From assembly GCF_033118175.1 (NCBI RefSeq), contig NC_083691.1, positions 58,494,001 to 58,558,000 on the forward strand: a DNA stretch of 64,000 bases. Direction: 5' to 3'. This DNA comes from Dama dama. Its lineage: Eukaryota; Chordata; Mammalia; Artiodactyla; Cervidae. The notes under the pieces were generated by a model that was not told where the DNA came from, did not search any database, and worked only from the letters and a program-made list of their open reading frames with translations. Shown here piece by piece: positions 9,741-19,754 of the stretch; the stretch's first letter is position 1, and the number at the start of each line of letters is the position of its first letter. The position numbers were made by a program, and so were the translations under genes.

Positions 9741-10475
9741 GCAAGGTTTGGCAGCCACAGCCTCGAGTGGTATTCTCTGTGTCAACAGCTGTTTTGCAAC
9801 AACTCTGATCTTCAAGAGAACGTGACAGTGTTCATGGAACTTCAGCAGAATTTAGCCTCAGTGGTTCAACTAGCCGCCAAAAGCGGGCCCATGGATTTGA
9901 GAAAGAAGGATTCTGTCTTCACTGGGCATCCAGAAGCAAGTTTACAAGCACAAGGCAGATTGGAGGAGGCGGAGACCCGTGCCAAACAGCTTTTGGACAA
10001 GGTTCTGGCTTCTGATGGTTTCCAGACCCCCAGGTCATGGGAGGAGAGCATTGAGGATGAGTGCCTTCTATGGTCAGTGGCTGTCCAAGACCTGCTCCAG
10101 GGCCTGGAGAAGCTCAGCAGGAGACTAGGCCTGTTCCTCTGGCCCCTGAGACAGGCTGTGGGGGACCAACAAGGGCTGCAGGAAGGGCTGGCTCAGGCAG
10201 CAGATGTTTCTCAAAGGCTACGAGAGGCTGCCAGGCTGTCTTGCCTCCTGTGTGCTGATGAGCAGGTCAAAGGCAAGATCTTCTTCCTTTGTGGGAAAGT
10301 TCATGTGTTCACAGACACTCTGCTGGATGTGGCTCAAATCCTGGCTTCCTCCCCCAAACCATCTCCCAGCCTGTCCACACGCTTTGAACTTCTCTGCCTG
10401 GAGCTCACCTTGCAAGCCAGGGCCCTAACCGGCCGCCTCAGCAGCATCAACACAGTCTATGAACATGCCCTCTGA
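9741..10475 (+). pseudogene. Long exon, block 3: helical bundle (frame 3)
   Basis: Frame 3 becomes the credible frame from about 9741 (SLCQQLFCNNSDLQENVTV) and is open to TGA 10473-10475. It contains helical segments such as SVVQLAAKSG, LEEAETRAKQLLDKVLAS, VAVQDLLQGLEKLSRRLG and VFTDTLLDVAQILASS. The pattern is that of vinculin/alpha-catenin bundles, and the last segment resembles the family's 'VTDAVDDI' type helix. The GTG at 9822 is not a start; the frame is entered from upstream. Confidence 0.6.
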
Positions 10476-10890
10476 GATGCCCTCTGCCCAAGGCTCTCTG
10501 TCTGCAGAGACCCCCCAGACCCAGCCAGAAAACTCTTTGCAAAGAATGGTGTCTGGTATCCAAGCTGTGCAGGGAATCATGGCAGGAGGCCAGGAGTTGG
10601 GGTCCTGTCAGGAAGACCTTTTATTGGCTCTGGAGAACATTCTCGTCCTCACCAAAGAGGTGGCCCAGTGGGTCTCCATGCTTCAAGGACACCCAGAGGA
10701 CTGGCTTCAGCAGGAGTGGGCAGCCAAGGCCCACCATACTGTGACCCAGATCTGGGCCTGGAAAGGTGGTCATACCAAGGCCTGGAAACTCCTGGCCCAG
10801 TGCTTGAAGCCCAGTGATGAACAAGACCCTGCCCAGGTCCATTCTACCATGGGGCAGGTGCATCCAGAGGCACTGAAGCCAGCAGTGTAG
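10465..10890 (+). pseudogene. Long exon, block 4: tail-like region (frame 1)
   Basis: From about 10465 frame 1 carries the family-like sequence: RMVSGIQAVQGIMAGGQEL, LALENILVLTKEVAQWVSML and AKAHHTVTQIWAWKGGHTKA. This resembles the vinculin/alpha-catenin C-terminal tail (GNDIIVLAKQMCMIMMEM ... AKDIAKA). The frame stops at TAG 10888-10890, immediately before a SINE fragment. The switch from frame 3 to frame 1 at about 10465-10475 needs one indel. Confidence 0.6.
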
Positions 10891-10892
10891 AT

Positions 10893-10972
10893 TCTCAGGG
10901 CGCAGGAACTGAACCCGGGTCTCCTGCATTGCAGACAGATGCTTTACCCTCTGAGCCACCAGGGAAGCCCCT
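10893..10972 (-). mobile_element. Bov-tA head fragment interrupting the gene's 3' end
   Basis: Only the tRNA-like head is present (to 'ccaccagggaagcccc' on the right). An imperfect duplication flanks it: TGAAGCC followed by AGC at 10874-10883, and TGAAGCC followed by AAGC at 10975-10985. After the SINE one frame reopens as KPLVKPSDGLKSDTLLPLAG before TAA, which could be displaced coding sequence. Confidence 0.65.
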
Positions 10973-11439
10973 GGTGAAGCCAAGCGATGGTCTAAAATCA
11001 GACACCCTTCTGCCTTTGGCCGGTCTGGGCTCACTGCTTTCACAAGCTTAAATTCCTGCTTTTGGAATTCAGAGGTCTTTTCCAAATCCCCTGACATTTT
11101 ATCTGAACCTTTGGGAAGCTTAATCCTCAGGGCTTTCAACACACGCAAGAATCCCTCCCGAGCCCGCATAGGCAGGGCAGAATCCTCAGAGGAGGAAATT
11201 TGCAAGAGGACTCCAGCCAGACCTCCGCCCCAGCTCACGGAGCCTCGCGCTGCCCAGCTATCCACCCAGCCGACCTGCTCAGTTTGAGGGTATTGGCCCT
11301 GGGGAATCCGGGGAATGAGCTGCCTTGGCTCCCCACCCCAGAGAGGCCGCGGGGACCTGTCATTGTCACGAGGCAGCCACAGTCCTGCGGGCCGCACCGC
11401 CACTCCTGTCCCTAATTCGATCCAGAGAACGAACAGACG
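10973..11439 (+). other. GC-rich sequence 3' of the broken gene
   Basis: About 0.45 kb, still relatively CpG-rich. It may hold the displaced C terminus or 3' UTR of the catenin-like gene, but I see no motif that proves it. A long antisense frame over 10621-11451 reads through the SINE and the gene and is a shadow. Confidence 0.35.
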
Positions 11440-11964
11440 GAGCCAAAGCAAAAACAGCGACCAGTTGCGGATGTGACTGGTGATGGAAGTAAAGTCCTAT
11501 GCTATAAAGAACAATACTGCATAGGATCCTGGAATGTTAGGTCCATGAATCAAGGTAAATTGGAAGTGGTCCAACAGGTGACGGCAAGAGTGAACATGGA
11601 CATTTTAGCAATCAGTGAACGAAAATGGACTGGAATGGGTGAATTTAATTTAGATGATCATTATATCTACTACTGTGGGAAAGAATCTCCTAGAAGAAAT
11701 GGAGTAGCCATCATAGTCAACAAAAGACTATGTTGTATTTGGGTGCAATCTCAGAAACGACAGAATGATCTCTGTTCCTTTCCAAGGCAAACCATTCAAT
11801 ATCACAGTAATCCAAGTCTATGCCTCAACCAGTGATGCTGAAGAAGCTGAAGCTGAATGGTGCTATGAAGACCTACAAGACCTTTTAGAACCAGCACCAA
11901 AAAAACTGTCCTTTTCATTATAAGGCATTGGAATGCAAAAGTAGGAAGTCAAGAGATACCTGGA

Positions 11965-12178
11965 AGTGAAGTGAAGTGAAATCGCTCTGTCATGTCCGAC
12001 TCTTTGCGACCCCATGGAGTGTAGCCTACCAGGCTCCTCTGTCCATAGGATTTTCCAGGCAAGAGTACTGGAGTGGGCTGCCATTTCCTTCTCCAGGGCA
12101 TCTTCCCAACCCAAGGATCGAACCTGGGTCCCCTGCATTGCAGACAGACATTTTGCCGTCTGAGCCACCAGGGAAGCC
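11965..12178 (-). mobile_element. Bov-tA SINE inside BovB
   Basis: Complete antisense Bov-tA splitting the BovB endonuclease region. ACCTGGA flanks it at 11958-11964 and 12179-12185, consistent with a target duplication. BovB sequence resumes at once on the right (ACAGGCAAATTTGG). Confidence 0.85.
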
Positions 12179-12395
12179 ACCTGGATTAACAGGCAAATTT
12201 GGCCTTGGAGTACAGAATGAAGCAGGGCAAAGGCTAACAGAGTTTTGCTAAGAGAAAGCACTGGTCATTGCAAACACACTCTTTCAACAACACAAGAGAC
12301 GACTCTACACGTGGACATCACCAGATGGTCAATATCGAAATCAGATTGATTATATTCTTTGCAGCCAAAGTTGGAGAAGTTCTATATAGTCAGCC

Positions 12396-12419
12396 AAAAA
12401 AAAAAAAAAAAAAAAAAAA
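12396..12419 (+). repeat. 24-base A run inside BovB
   Basis: An uninterrupted A run replaces the short 'cagcaaaaacaagacc' seen at the same place in other BovB copies in this window (for example 46363-46378). It looks like in-place expansion of an A5 tract, since BovB sequence continues on both sides without duplication. Confidence 0.85.
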
Positions 12420-14754
12420 GACCGGGAGCTGACTGCGGCTCAGATCATGAACTCCTTATTGCCAAATTCAGACTTAAATTGAAGAAAGTAGGAAAACCCA
12501 CCAGACCATTCAGGTATGACCTAAATCAAATCCCTTACAGTTATATAGTGGAAGGGAGAAATAGATTCAAGGGATTAGATCTGATATACAGAGTGCCTGA
12601 AGAACTATGGACGGAGGTTCATGACATTGTACAGAAATGCAAAAAGGCAAAATGGTTATCTGAGGAGGCCTTACAAATAGCTGAGAAAAGAAGAGAAGCT
12701 AAAGGCACAGGAGAAAAGGAAAGATATACCAATTTTAATGCAGAGTTCCAAAGAATAGCAAGGAGAGATAAGAAAGCCTTCCTCAGTGATCAGTGCAAAG
12801 AAATAGAGGAAAACAACTGAATGAGAAAGACTAGGAATCTCTTCAAGAAAATTAGAGATAGTAAGGAAACATTTTATGCAAAGATGGGCACAGTAAAGGA
12901 CAGACATGGTATGGACCAAACAGAAGCAGAAGATATTAAGAAGTGGCAAGAATACACAGAAGAACTACACAAAAAAGATCTTCAAGACCCAGATAATCAC
13001 GATGGTATGATCACTCATGTAGAGCCAGACATCCTGGAATGTGAAGTCAAGTGGGCCTTAGGAAACATCACTACAGACAAAGCTAGTGGAGGTAATGGAG
13101 TTCCAGTTGAGCTATTTCAAATCCTTAAAGATGATGCTGTGAAAGTGCTGCATTCGATATGCCAGCAAATTTGGAAAACTCAGCAGTGGCCACAGGACTG
13201 GAAAAGGTCAGTATTCATTCCAATTCCAAAGAAAGGCAATGCCAAAGAATGCTCAAACTACCACACAATTGCACTCATCTCACACACTAGTAAAGTAATG
13301 CTCAAAATTCTCCAAGCCAGGCTTCAGCAATACGTGAACCGTGAACTTCCAGATGTTCAAGCTGGTTTCAGAAAAGGCAGAGGAACCAGAGATCAAATTG
13401 CCAACATCCACTGAATCATTGAAAAAGCAAGAGAGTTCCAGAAAAACATCTATTTCTGCTTTATTGACTATGCCAAAACCTTTGACTGTGTGGATCACAA
13501 TAAACTGTGGAAAATTCTGAAAGAGATGGGCATACCTCTTGAGAAACCTGTATGCAGGTCAGGAAGCAACAGTTAGAACTGGACATGGAATAACTGACTG
13601 GTTCCAAATAGGAAAAGGAGTACGTCAAGGCTGTATATTGTCACCCTGCTTATTTAACATCTATGCAGAGTACATCATGAGAAATGCTGGGCTGGATGAA
13701 GCCCAAGCTGGAATCAAGATTGCTGGGAGAAATATCAATAACCTCAGATATGCAGATGACACCACCCTTATGGCAGAAAGTGAAGAGGAACTAAAAAGCC
13801 TCTTGATGAAAGTGAAAGAGGAAAGTGAAAAAGTTGGCTTAAAGCTCAACATTCAGAAAGCTAAGACCATGGCATCTGGTCCTATCACTTCGTGGCAAAT
13901 AGATGGGGAAACAGTGGAAACAGTGGCTGACTTTATTTTTTTGGGCTCCAAAATCACTGCAGATGGTGATTGCAGCCATGAAATTAAAAGACGCTTCCTC
14001 CTTGGAAGGAAAGTTATAACCAGCCTAGACAGCATATTAAAAAGCAGAGACATTACTTTGCCAACAAAGGTCCGTCTAGTCAAGGCTATGGTTTTTTCAG
14101 TGGTCATATATGGATGTGAGAGTTGGACTTTAAAAGCTGGGTGCCAAAGAATTGATGCTTTTGAACTGTGGTGTTGAAGAAGACTCTTGAGAGTCCCTTG
14201 GACTGCAAGGAGATCCAACCAGTCCATCCTAGAGGAGATCAGTCCTGGGTGTTCACTGGAAGGACTGATGCTGAAGCTGAAACTCCAATACTTTGGCCAC
14301 CTCATGCGAAGTGTTGACTCATTGGAAAAGACCCTGATGCTGGAAGGGATTGGGGGCAGGAGAAGGGGACGACAGAGGATGAGATGGCTGGATGGCATCA
14401 CTGACTCGATGGACATGAGTTTGGATAAACTCCGGGAGTTTGTGATGGACAGGGAGGCCTGGCGTGCTGTGATCCATGGGGTCGCAGAGTCGGACACAAC
14501 TGAGTGACTGAACTGAACTGAACATGTATCAATACTACATTCTTTTTCCCCCATTGTAATTAAAAATAGATAACATGCCATTTACCATTTAAATCATTGT
14601 AAGAATACAGTGTTGTATCCTTCACTTGTACAAACCAGTTTAATAACATGTGTAACTTGTATGTGCTTTGGAGAAACCCAGGAAATTGTGTCATTGCTTG
14701 AAATGGCCCAGGATATCACCTTAGGTACCATCTTAATGTAAAAACAAAACAAGG

Positions 14755-14945
14755 ACTTCCCTGGTTGTCCAGTGGCTAAATCTGTCACCCCAAAGAAGGG
14801 GACCCAGGTTCAATCCCTGGTCAGGGAACTAGATCTCACATGCCACAACTAAGAATTCGCATGCCACAGCTAAATATCTAGCTTGCTTCAAGGAAGCTCA
14901 ACCTGGCACAGCCACATAAACAAACAAATAAATATTTAAAATATA
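14755..14945 (+). mobile_element. CHR-type SINE
   Basis: Decayed head ('ggacttccctggttgtcc') and CHR body ('acatgccacaactaagaa'), then an A-rich tail with CAAA/TAAAT units. Confidence 0.75.
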
Positions 14946-15236
14946 GAAACAAGAAAGGAAGGGTATGGTTGTTGTGTAGATTCATTCAGCCTTTCCTATC
15001 GATAAAGAGTTTCACAAGCCTGTCTTCCTTCTATCTGGTATAGAGAGAGACTTCTTTGAAATGAGATTTCTCCCTCTTTCTCTTGTAAATGTGACTCACA
15101 GAAAAGCCATCTTGACTCGAGTTTCAGAGATGATCATATGTCCTCTGGAAAAAAAAAATAGATTCAAATAATTCTCATGCTGAAGAGGTGTGTTTTGGGG
15201 TAGCATTTGCTCCCCCTCAGTCTGGATGTATCCTAC

Positions 15237-15361
15237 TGGCTCAATGGAGATGAGTTTGAGTAAACTCTGGGGATTGGTGATGGACAGGGAAGCCTGGCGT
15301 GCTGTGGTCCATGGGGTCGTGAAGAGTAGGACATGATTGAGTGACTGAACTGAACTGAACA
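15237..15361 (+). mobile_element. BovB 3' terminal fragment
   Basis: Only the last ~125 bases of BovB, from 'ggctcaatggagatgag' to 'gaactgaactgaac'. This is severe 5' truncation. Confidence 0.8.
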
Positions 15362-15444
15362 GTTTCCTTGTGCAGTCATCTATGGAAGACATCCTGATAT
15401 TTGAAAGTTTGTAGCTTTTACAAGTAGAGCTGCCATGCATGATT

Positions 15445-16130
15445 GCATGAGTTTTTGTTTGGACACTTTTTCAAAGCCATTTTCTAAGTACTAGATGTGC
15501 AATGTTTGATCCTCAGGTGAGCCTTGTTTAGCTTTGGGAAAAAACAGCTAAGTTGCTCCATGGCATGTGGGATCTTCCCGGATAAGGGATCGAACTTGAG
15601 TCTCTTGCATTGTCAGGCGCATTCTTTACCACTGAGCCACCAGGGAAGCCTTGGGTTTTTTTTTTTTTTAAAGTTTACTGGTTCTAATAGGTGTGCAGTG
15701 CTACTTCGTAGTTTTAATTTCTGATTTCCTAATGATATATGATTTTTGAGTATTTCTGACATGTTTATTTACAATCTGTGTGTTTTCTTCAGCCAGGTGT
15801 TCAGATTTATACATCTTTAATGAGGTTGTTTGTTCCAGATTTTTTGGCATTATCTGAGTACAACCCTTTATCAGATATATATTTTGTAAATGTATTTCTC
15901 TGTTTGGGGCTTGTGTTTAGGTTTTCTGAATAAGGTCTTTAACAGAGTTTAAATTTTTAATTTTTTAAGGTCATGTTATAAATTTTATATCCTTTTTTAG
16001 ATAGACTTTAGTTTATTTTTTGTTAAAATTCATAAGCAAAGCTGAGGTATTATAGATACAGCTTTGCCTTTTGTCTGTTGAGAAGTTTGAGTGAATTTGG
16101 TTAAGTTGTAAAATTTCTTTCTACTTTCAT
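15445..16130 (-). mobile_element. Old L1 fragment, antisense, split by a CHR SINE
   Basis: Antisense L1 ORF2/3' phrases ('ctggttctaataggtgtgc', 'ttctgatttcctaatga', 'atctgagtacaaccc') with a CHR SINE at 15545-15655 inside. Highly decayed. Confidence 0.5.
15545..15655 (-). mobile_element. CHR-type SINE fragment, antisense
   Basis: Right edge is the tRNA head ('gagccaccagggaagcc'); left part 'gttgctccatggcatgtggg' is CHR body. Confidence 0.7.
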
Positions 16131-16134
16131 TTGA

Positions 16135-17020
16135 TTGCATATGGTTTCCAATTATTTATATAACAATTTTTGGAGATGTCATGGGAAGTCAGTTTCCCCA
16201 AGTGAAGCTGCGTCCATGAAACATGAATTCTTTTCAACCACTGAGAATCACTTTCTGCTTTTTCTGTCTTTGAATTTGACTTGCTTTGAGATGATTTCAC
16301 TATCTCATACTAGCAGAATCACAGAATGTTTGTCCTTTTTTTGGTCTGGTTTGTTTCACTTAACTGTGTGTATACCACAATTTGTTTATGGAACTGTCTG
16401 TCCATGGACACTTGGATTCCTTCCATTTGTTGGCCAGTGTGAATAATGCTGTTGTGAATATGAGTGTAGAAATATGTTTTTTTTTTCAGTCCATTTTTTC
16501 AACTCTTTTAGGTACATAACCTGAATTGGAATTGACATATTGTATGTTAATTCTGTTTGTTAGTTTTTGAGGAATTTCTGTAATGTCTTGCACAGTGGCT
16601 GTGCTATTTCACTGTAGTTTTTATATGGTAGAATATTGCTGAAGCTTTTGCATATACCCTATTTTGCATATTCACTCATCCACTGATGGACAGTTGAATG
16701 AGTTCTACCTTTGGGATATTGTGAATAATGTTGCTATGAATGTTTGTGTACCAGTTATTGTTTGGACAGCTGTTTTCAGTTCACTGATGTGTATATCCAA
16801 GAGTGGAGCTGGTGAGGTAAACAGTAAGTATATTTTTATCTTTCTGAGGAAATGCCAAACTATTGTACCTATAGTCTGTACTATTTTCCATATCCACAAG
16901 CAAAGTGTAAGGTTTCCAATTTTCTACATTGCTGTTAACATTTTGATCTTGATTATAATCGTTTAGTGAATGTGAACAAATATTGCACTGTGATTTTAAT
17001 CTGTACTTCCATCATTACAG
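16135..17020 (-). mobile_element. Old L1 3' ends, antisense, two overlapping pieces
   Basis: Two stretches carry the same antisense L1 3'-region order: 'ggacacttggattccttcc...gtgaataatgctg' (16406-16460) and 'ggacagttgaatgagttc...gtgaataatgttgc' (16688-16735). The repetition suggests two L1 ends inserted next to each other or a local duplication. Confidence 0.55.
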
Positions 17021-17039
17021 AAAGTAAATATACCTAAGA

Positions 17040-17273
17040 CAGTTTTTAACTCAAACCTCAGCATCGGCTTAGTAGCCATAGCTATTGTATTACAAAAAAC
17101 TACTAACAATTACCCTATATATTAAAAAAAATTTAATCCCAAAAATCACTCATCAAAGTTCATTAGGATAACACAACTGATTCTACCAAGTTAATAAATC
17201 CAAGCCCACTACAGGTTTATGAAGATTTTGAAAACACCTTATAAAACTAACAACAGAATGCAATGAATGTCAT
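17040..17273 (-). pseudogene. MT-ND6: NUMT: partial ND6
   Basis: The plus strand shows the characteristic ND6 complement ('gcttagtagccatagctattgtattac', in pieces from 17058) ending at 'gtcat' near 17270, the complement of the start codon. The 3' half of the gene is absent, being cut by the left edge of the insertion. Not functional: nuclear code, stops and indels. Confidence 0.75.
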
Positions 17274-17339
17274 CAGTATTCTTACATGGAATGGAACCAT
17301 GGCAAAAATCATCATTGTGTTTTGACTGTAAGAACAGTA
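17274..17339 (-). pseudogene. MT-TE: NUMT: tRNA-Glu
   Basis: The segment 'tattcttacatggaatgg...ttgactgtaagaaca' aligns by eye with the complement of mitochondrial tRNA-Glu, immediately before CYTB, as in mammalian mtDNA. A few bases are missing, so no fold is claimed. Confidence 0.7.
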
Positions 17340-18408
17340 ATGACCAACATTTGAAAATTCAAGGTGTTAATCATAATTGCTAACAGTGCATTTATTGATC
17401 TATCATCCCCATCAAATATCATAATGAAATTCCCATTGTTTACTTTGTATTTGTTTACTTTTGCAAATGAAATCACAACAGATCTATTTCTAGCAATTCT
17501 TTATACATGAAGTACAAGTCTTATGTATCAATATGTAAACAATCTATGGATTATTTGTTACATGGAAGTGGAGTTTCCATGTTCTTTATTTATTTATTCA
17601 TGTAGCAAGAAGCCTGCAGTGTGGATTTTACACCTTATTAGAATTATGAACATTAGAATCAGCTTGCTGTTTCTTTAATAGCCACAGCATTTATACATTA
17701 CCTGTTACAATGAGGCTCAATGTCCTTTGAGGAGAAACAGGTCAAATCTTGTTTTAGCTGTTCCTCCCGTTGGCTCTCAGTTAGTCAAAAGAATCAGAGG
17801 AGGATTCTGGTCCTCTTTCGAGGCTTTGCCTTCCATTTTATCCCCCCATTTTTTTTTTTTTTAATTGCAGTTTTAGCAGTCTATTACCTACTAATCTTTC
17901 ATGAAACAGAGTCTAGTAATCCAACAGGGATCCAGTTATAGCAAAATCTCATTTCATCTGAACGACAAAGTTGAGGATCCCTTGGTTGCTTTGTTCTTAT
18001 TAATAATCTTATTAATTCTAATAGTATTCTCATCTGAACCTCTAGGACACCCAGAAAATTATACTCTAGCTAACTCCTTCAGCACTCCCCCCTCACATCA
18101 CACTGAAATAATACTTGTAATTTGCTTGCTATTTCACACTAAATGGATGCATTATCCTTAATCTTCCCAACTGTCATTTTGGCAGTTGTCCCAGTAGTTT
18201 GTATATCAAACATGTGTAATATTCATACCTCTTAGCTAATGTTTCTTTGGATTCCAAGTAGTGGACCTATTAATACTAACATGAATGGGAAGAGAGTCCA
18301 TTGATTACCGATATATTATCATTGGAGAACTAACATCTGTTCTACACTTTTTTGTAAGTTTTGTTATAGCACTAATAAGCACATTATTAAAAGCAACCTG
18401 TAAAACTT
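17340..18408 (+). pseudogene. MT-CYB: NUMT: cytochrome b
   Basis: Start ATGACCAACATTTGA at 17340. Recognisable later blocks are 'tagccacagcatttatac' (17681), 'tgaggctcaatgtcctttgagg' (17710), 'ttccattttatcc' (17832), 'catgaaacagag' (17899) and 'gacacccagaaaattatac' (18046). The span is about 70 bp shorter than a normal 1,140-bp gene, with a T run expanded at 17848-17862. Frames are broken in both the mitochondrial and the nuclear code. In mitochondria the product is the core subunit of complex III. Confidence 0.85.
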
Positions 18409-18520
18409 AAGAGTCTTTGTAAGAAATGGAGAGTAATACATATCTCCTTACGACTCAGGGACGATGCTCTAGCTCTCCTATCAGCACACAAAGTTGAAAT
18501 TCAGCTTAAACTATTTCCCA
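18409..18520 (+). pseudogene. NUMT: tRNA-Thr (deleted) and tRNA-Pro (antisense)
   Basis: 'gagtctttgtaagaaatgg' begins like tRNA-Thr, but the middle is deleted; 'ctccttacgactcaggga...acacaaagttgaaattc' matches the antisense tRNA-Pro region. Confidence 0.65.
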
Positions 18521-19080
18521 AACAATTTGTTTATGGGACCTAAACACTATTGTTAAGTGGTATACAAGCATTGAAAATTGATGTCTTAAAAGCAAATAGT
18601 ACTATGTACTTGGAGAATTATATGCCCTTCTACATATATAAGTATAGTACTATGCTTTATTATATATATTACATGATATGTAAAAATCATGAATTATCTG
18701 ATGTGTATAAACATGTATATCAGCCAGTTGATATCACACAAAAACATTAAACAATTCAATCCACTTTAGATTCCAACGAGTATTAATTTTTACAGGGGTC
18801 ATTGAATTAATTAATGCTATACAGTAGATATGTGCATTTATCACATATAACATATTAAATCATTTGTGGTTAACATGCCAATCATTGCTGATAATCAGAG
18901 CTCAATTATGAAGATGTGAAAAAGTATCCACTTGCCCCAAAATGTGCCTCTTAATTTCTGGCCCATGCTCTGTGTGGATTTCTATAAATGAACTGTATGT
19001 GGTATCTGGTCCTTACTTCAGGGCCATCTCACATAAAATCATCTGTTTCCCTTTAAATAAGACATGATGATGAACTAAAA
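18521..19080 (+). pseudogene. NUMT: control region (D-loop)
   Basis: AT-rich sequence with 'tatagtactatgctttatt' type repeats on the left and the conserved block 'cttcagggccatctca...cctttaaataagacat' at 19016-19066 on the right. The right block is the strongest single proof of mitochondrial origin beyond CYTB. Confidence 0.75.
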
Positions 19081-19082
19081 TA

Positions 19083-19274
19083 AAAAGTCTCTCACTGTTT
19101 CCCCATCTGTTTGCCATTAAGTGATGGGACTGGATGCCATGATCTTAGTTTTCTGAATATGGAGCTTTAAGCCAACTTTTTCACTCTCCTCTTTCACTTT
19201 CATCAAGAGGCTCTTTAGTTCTTTGCTTTCTGCCATAAGGGTGGTGTCATCCGCATCCCATAAGGGTGGTGTCA
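19083..19274 (-). mobile_element. BovB RT fragment, antisense
   Basis: Translates in antisense to DDTTLMAES...LKSLLMKVKEESEKVGL. A 26-bp piece ('cccataagggtggtgtcatc') is duplicated in tandem at 19231 and 19257. It is cut on the right by the array-unit copy. Confidence 0.8.
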
Positions 19275-19752
19275 TCTGACATTTCCAAGGTCCTGGAAGA
19301 CAGAGGGTTGGGTCCCCACCCTTTGGGAGCACTAGGAGCTCTGGTCTCAGTCAGGGAAACCAGACAAAAGAGGTTTAAGAAGGTTCTCAATTAAGGTCTT
19401 GTTGCTTGACTGTCTCGACTCCACCCTAATTCAGCGATGGGACTCAAGCATGCTCAGGCTCCAGGGATGGAATAGCAGTGCAAGTCAGGAAGGTTAGAGG
19501 GAATAAACAAGGCAATGCTTTTATTTTCTTTAATTTCATGCCTATGCTATGTTGAAATATATTAATTTTGCAGTTTTCTGTTTGTCGTCACTGTACAGCT
19601 GCCCAATTCATTTATGACATATACATACAGCGTATCTGCTCTATTTGTATTCTTTTGCCATAGAGGTTTTTGCAGAAGGTCAGCATAGTTCCCTGTGCTG
19701 ATCATCAGGTCCTTGTGGACTATCTAGTATAGACACAAATTTCTGTGTATGT
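19275..19752 (+). repeat. Stray copy of the distant composite tandem-array unit
   Basis: The segment from 'acatttccaaggtcctgg' to 'gtatgtgttattccca' matches 36304-36784 in the same orientation over about 480 bp with few differences (for example one 'cact' insertion near 19589). It joins part of the GC-rich block to part of the antisense L1 3' end, as the array does. It sits between two antisense BovB pieces. Confidence 0.85.
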
Positions 19753-19754
19753 GT

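Larger units (their letters stand above)
5995..10890 (+). pseudogene. Broken vinculin/alpha-catenin family gene (possibly VINAC1 locus)
   Basis: This is the only host gene-like locus in the window. The family links cadherin or integrin adhesion sites to actin through helical bundles. Translation of a small exon (5995-6144) and a very long exon (from 7783) gives, in order, an N-terminal alpha-catenin-like bundle, a middle region with two alpha-catenin-like motifs, a linker, more helical-bundle sequence and a tail-like segment, about 1,000 codons in all. The reading frame changes near 8370-8384, 9604, 9720-9760 and 10465, and there is an in-frame TGA at 9341-9343. I infer a unitary pseudogene or a gene being lost; assembly errors or unseen introns could explain some breaks. 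The name VINAC1 (vinculin/alpha-catenin family member 1) is from memory and tentative; family membership is firmer than the name. The first coding exon was not found. Confidence 0.7.
11440..14525 (+). mobile_element. BovB (RTE-clade) LINE, near full length, inactive
   Basis: About 3.1 kb in sense. The endonuclease begins near 11473 (YCIGSWNVRSMNQGKLE... MDILAISERKWTG), and the reverse transcriptase spans about 12470-14180 with the YADD catalytic motif at 13749-13760. The end carries the BovB 3' terminus (GAACTGAACTGAAC, to 14523). The reading frame is broken repeatedly (stops at about 11833, 12818, 13412, 14175), and it contains a Bov-tA and an A run. Its RT fragments keep YADD, but no complete frame exists. 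It lies directly 3' of the catenin-like pseudogene. Confidence 0.9.
17030..19080 (+). mobile_element. Nuclear mitochondrial insertion (NUMT), ND6 to control region
   Basis: A continuous ~2.05-kb stretch in mitochondrial gene order: ND6 (antisense), tRNA-Glu (antisense), CYTB (sense), tRNA-Thr, tRNA-Pro (antisense) and control region. It carries many substitutions and indels, so it is an old insertion. There are no LINE proteins or tails; NUMTs insert as DNA at breaks. The right end meets antisense BovB at about 19083. Confidence 0.9.

Noticed and set aside
10621..11451. A 276-codon antisense frame spanning the gene end and the SINE
   Set aside because: It reads through a Bov-tA head and antisense to the tail-like block; no protein resemblance.
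18550..18750. A small membrane-like open frame in the NUMT
   Set aside because: It falls in the mitochondrial control region, which is AT-rich and non-coding.
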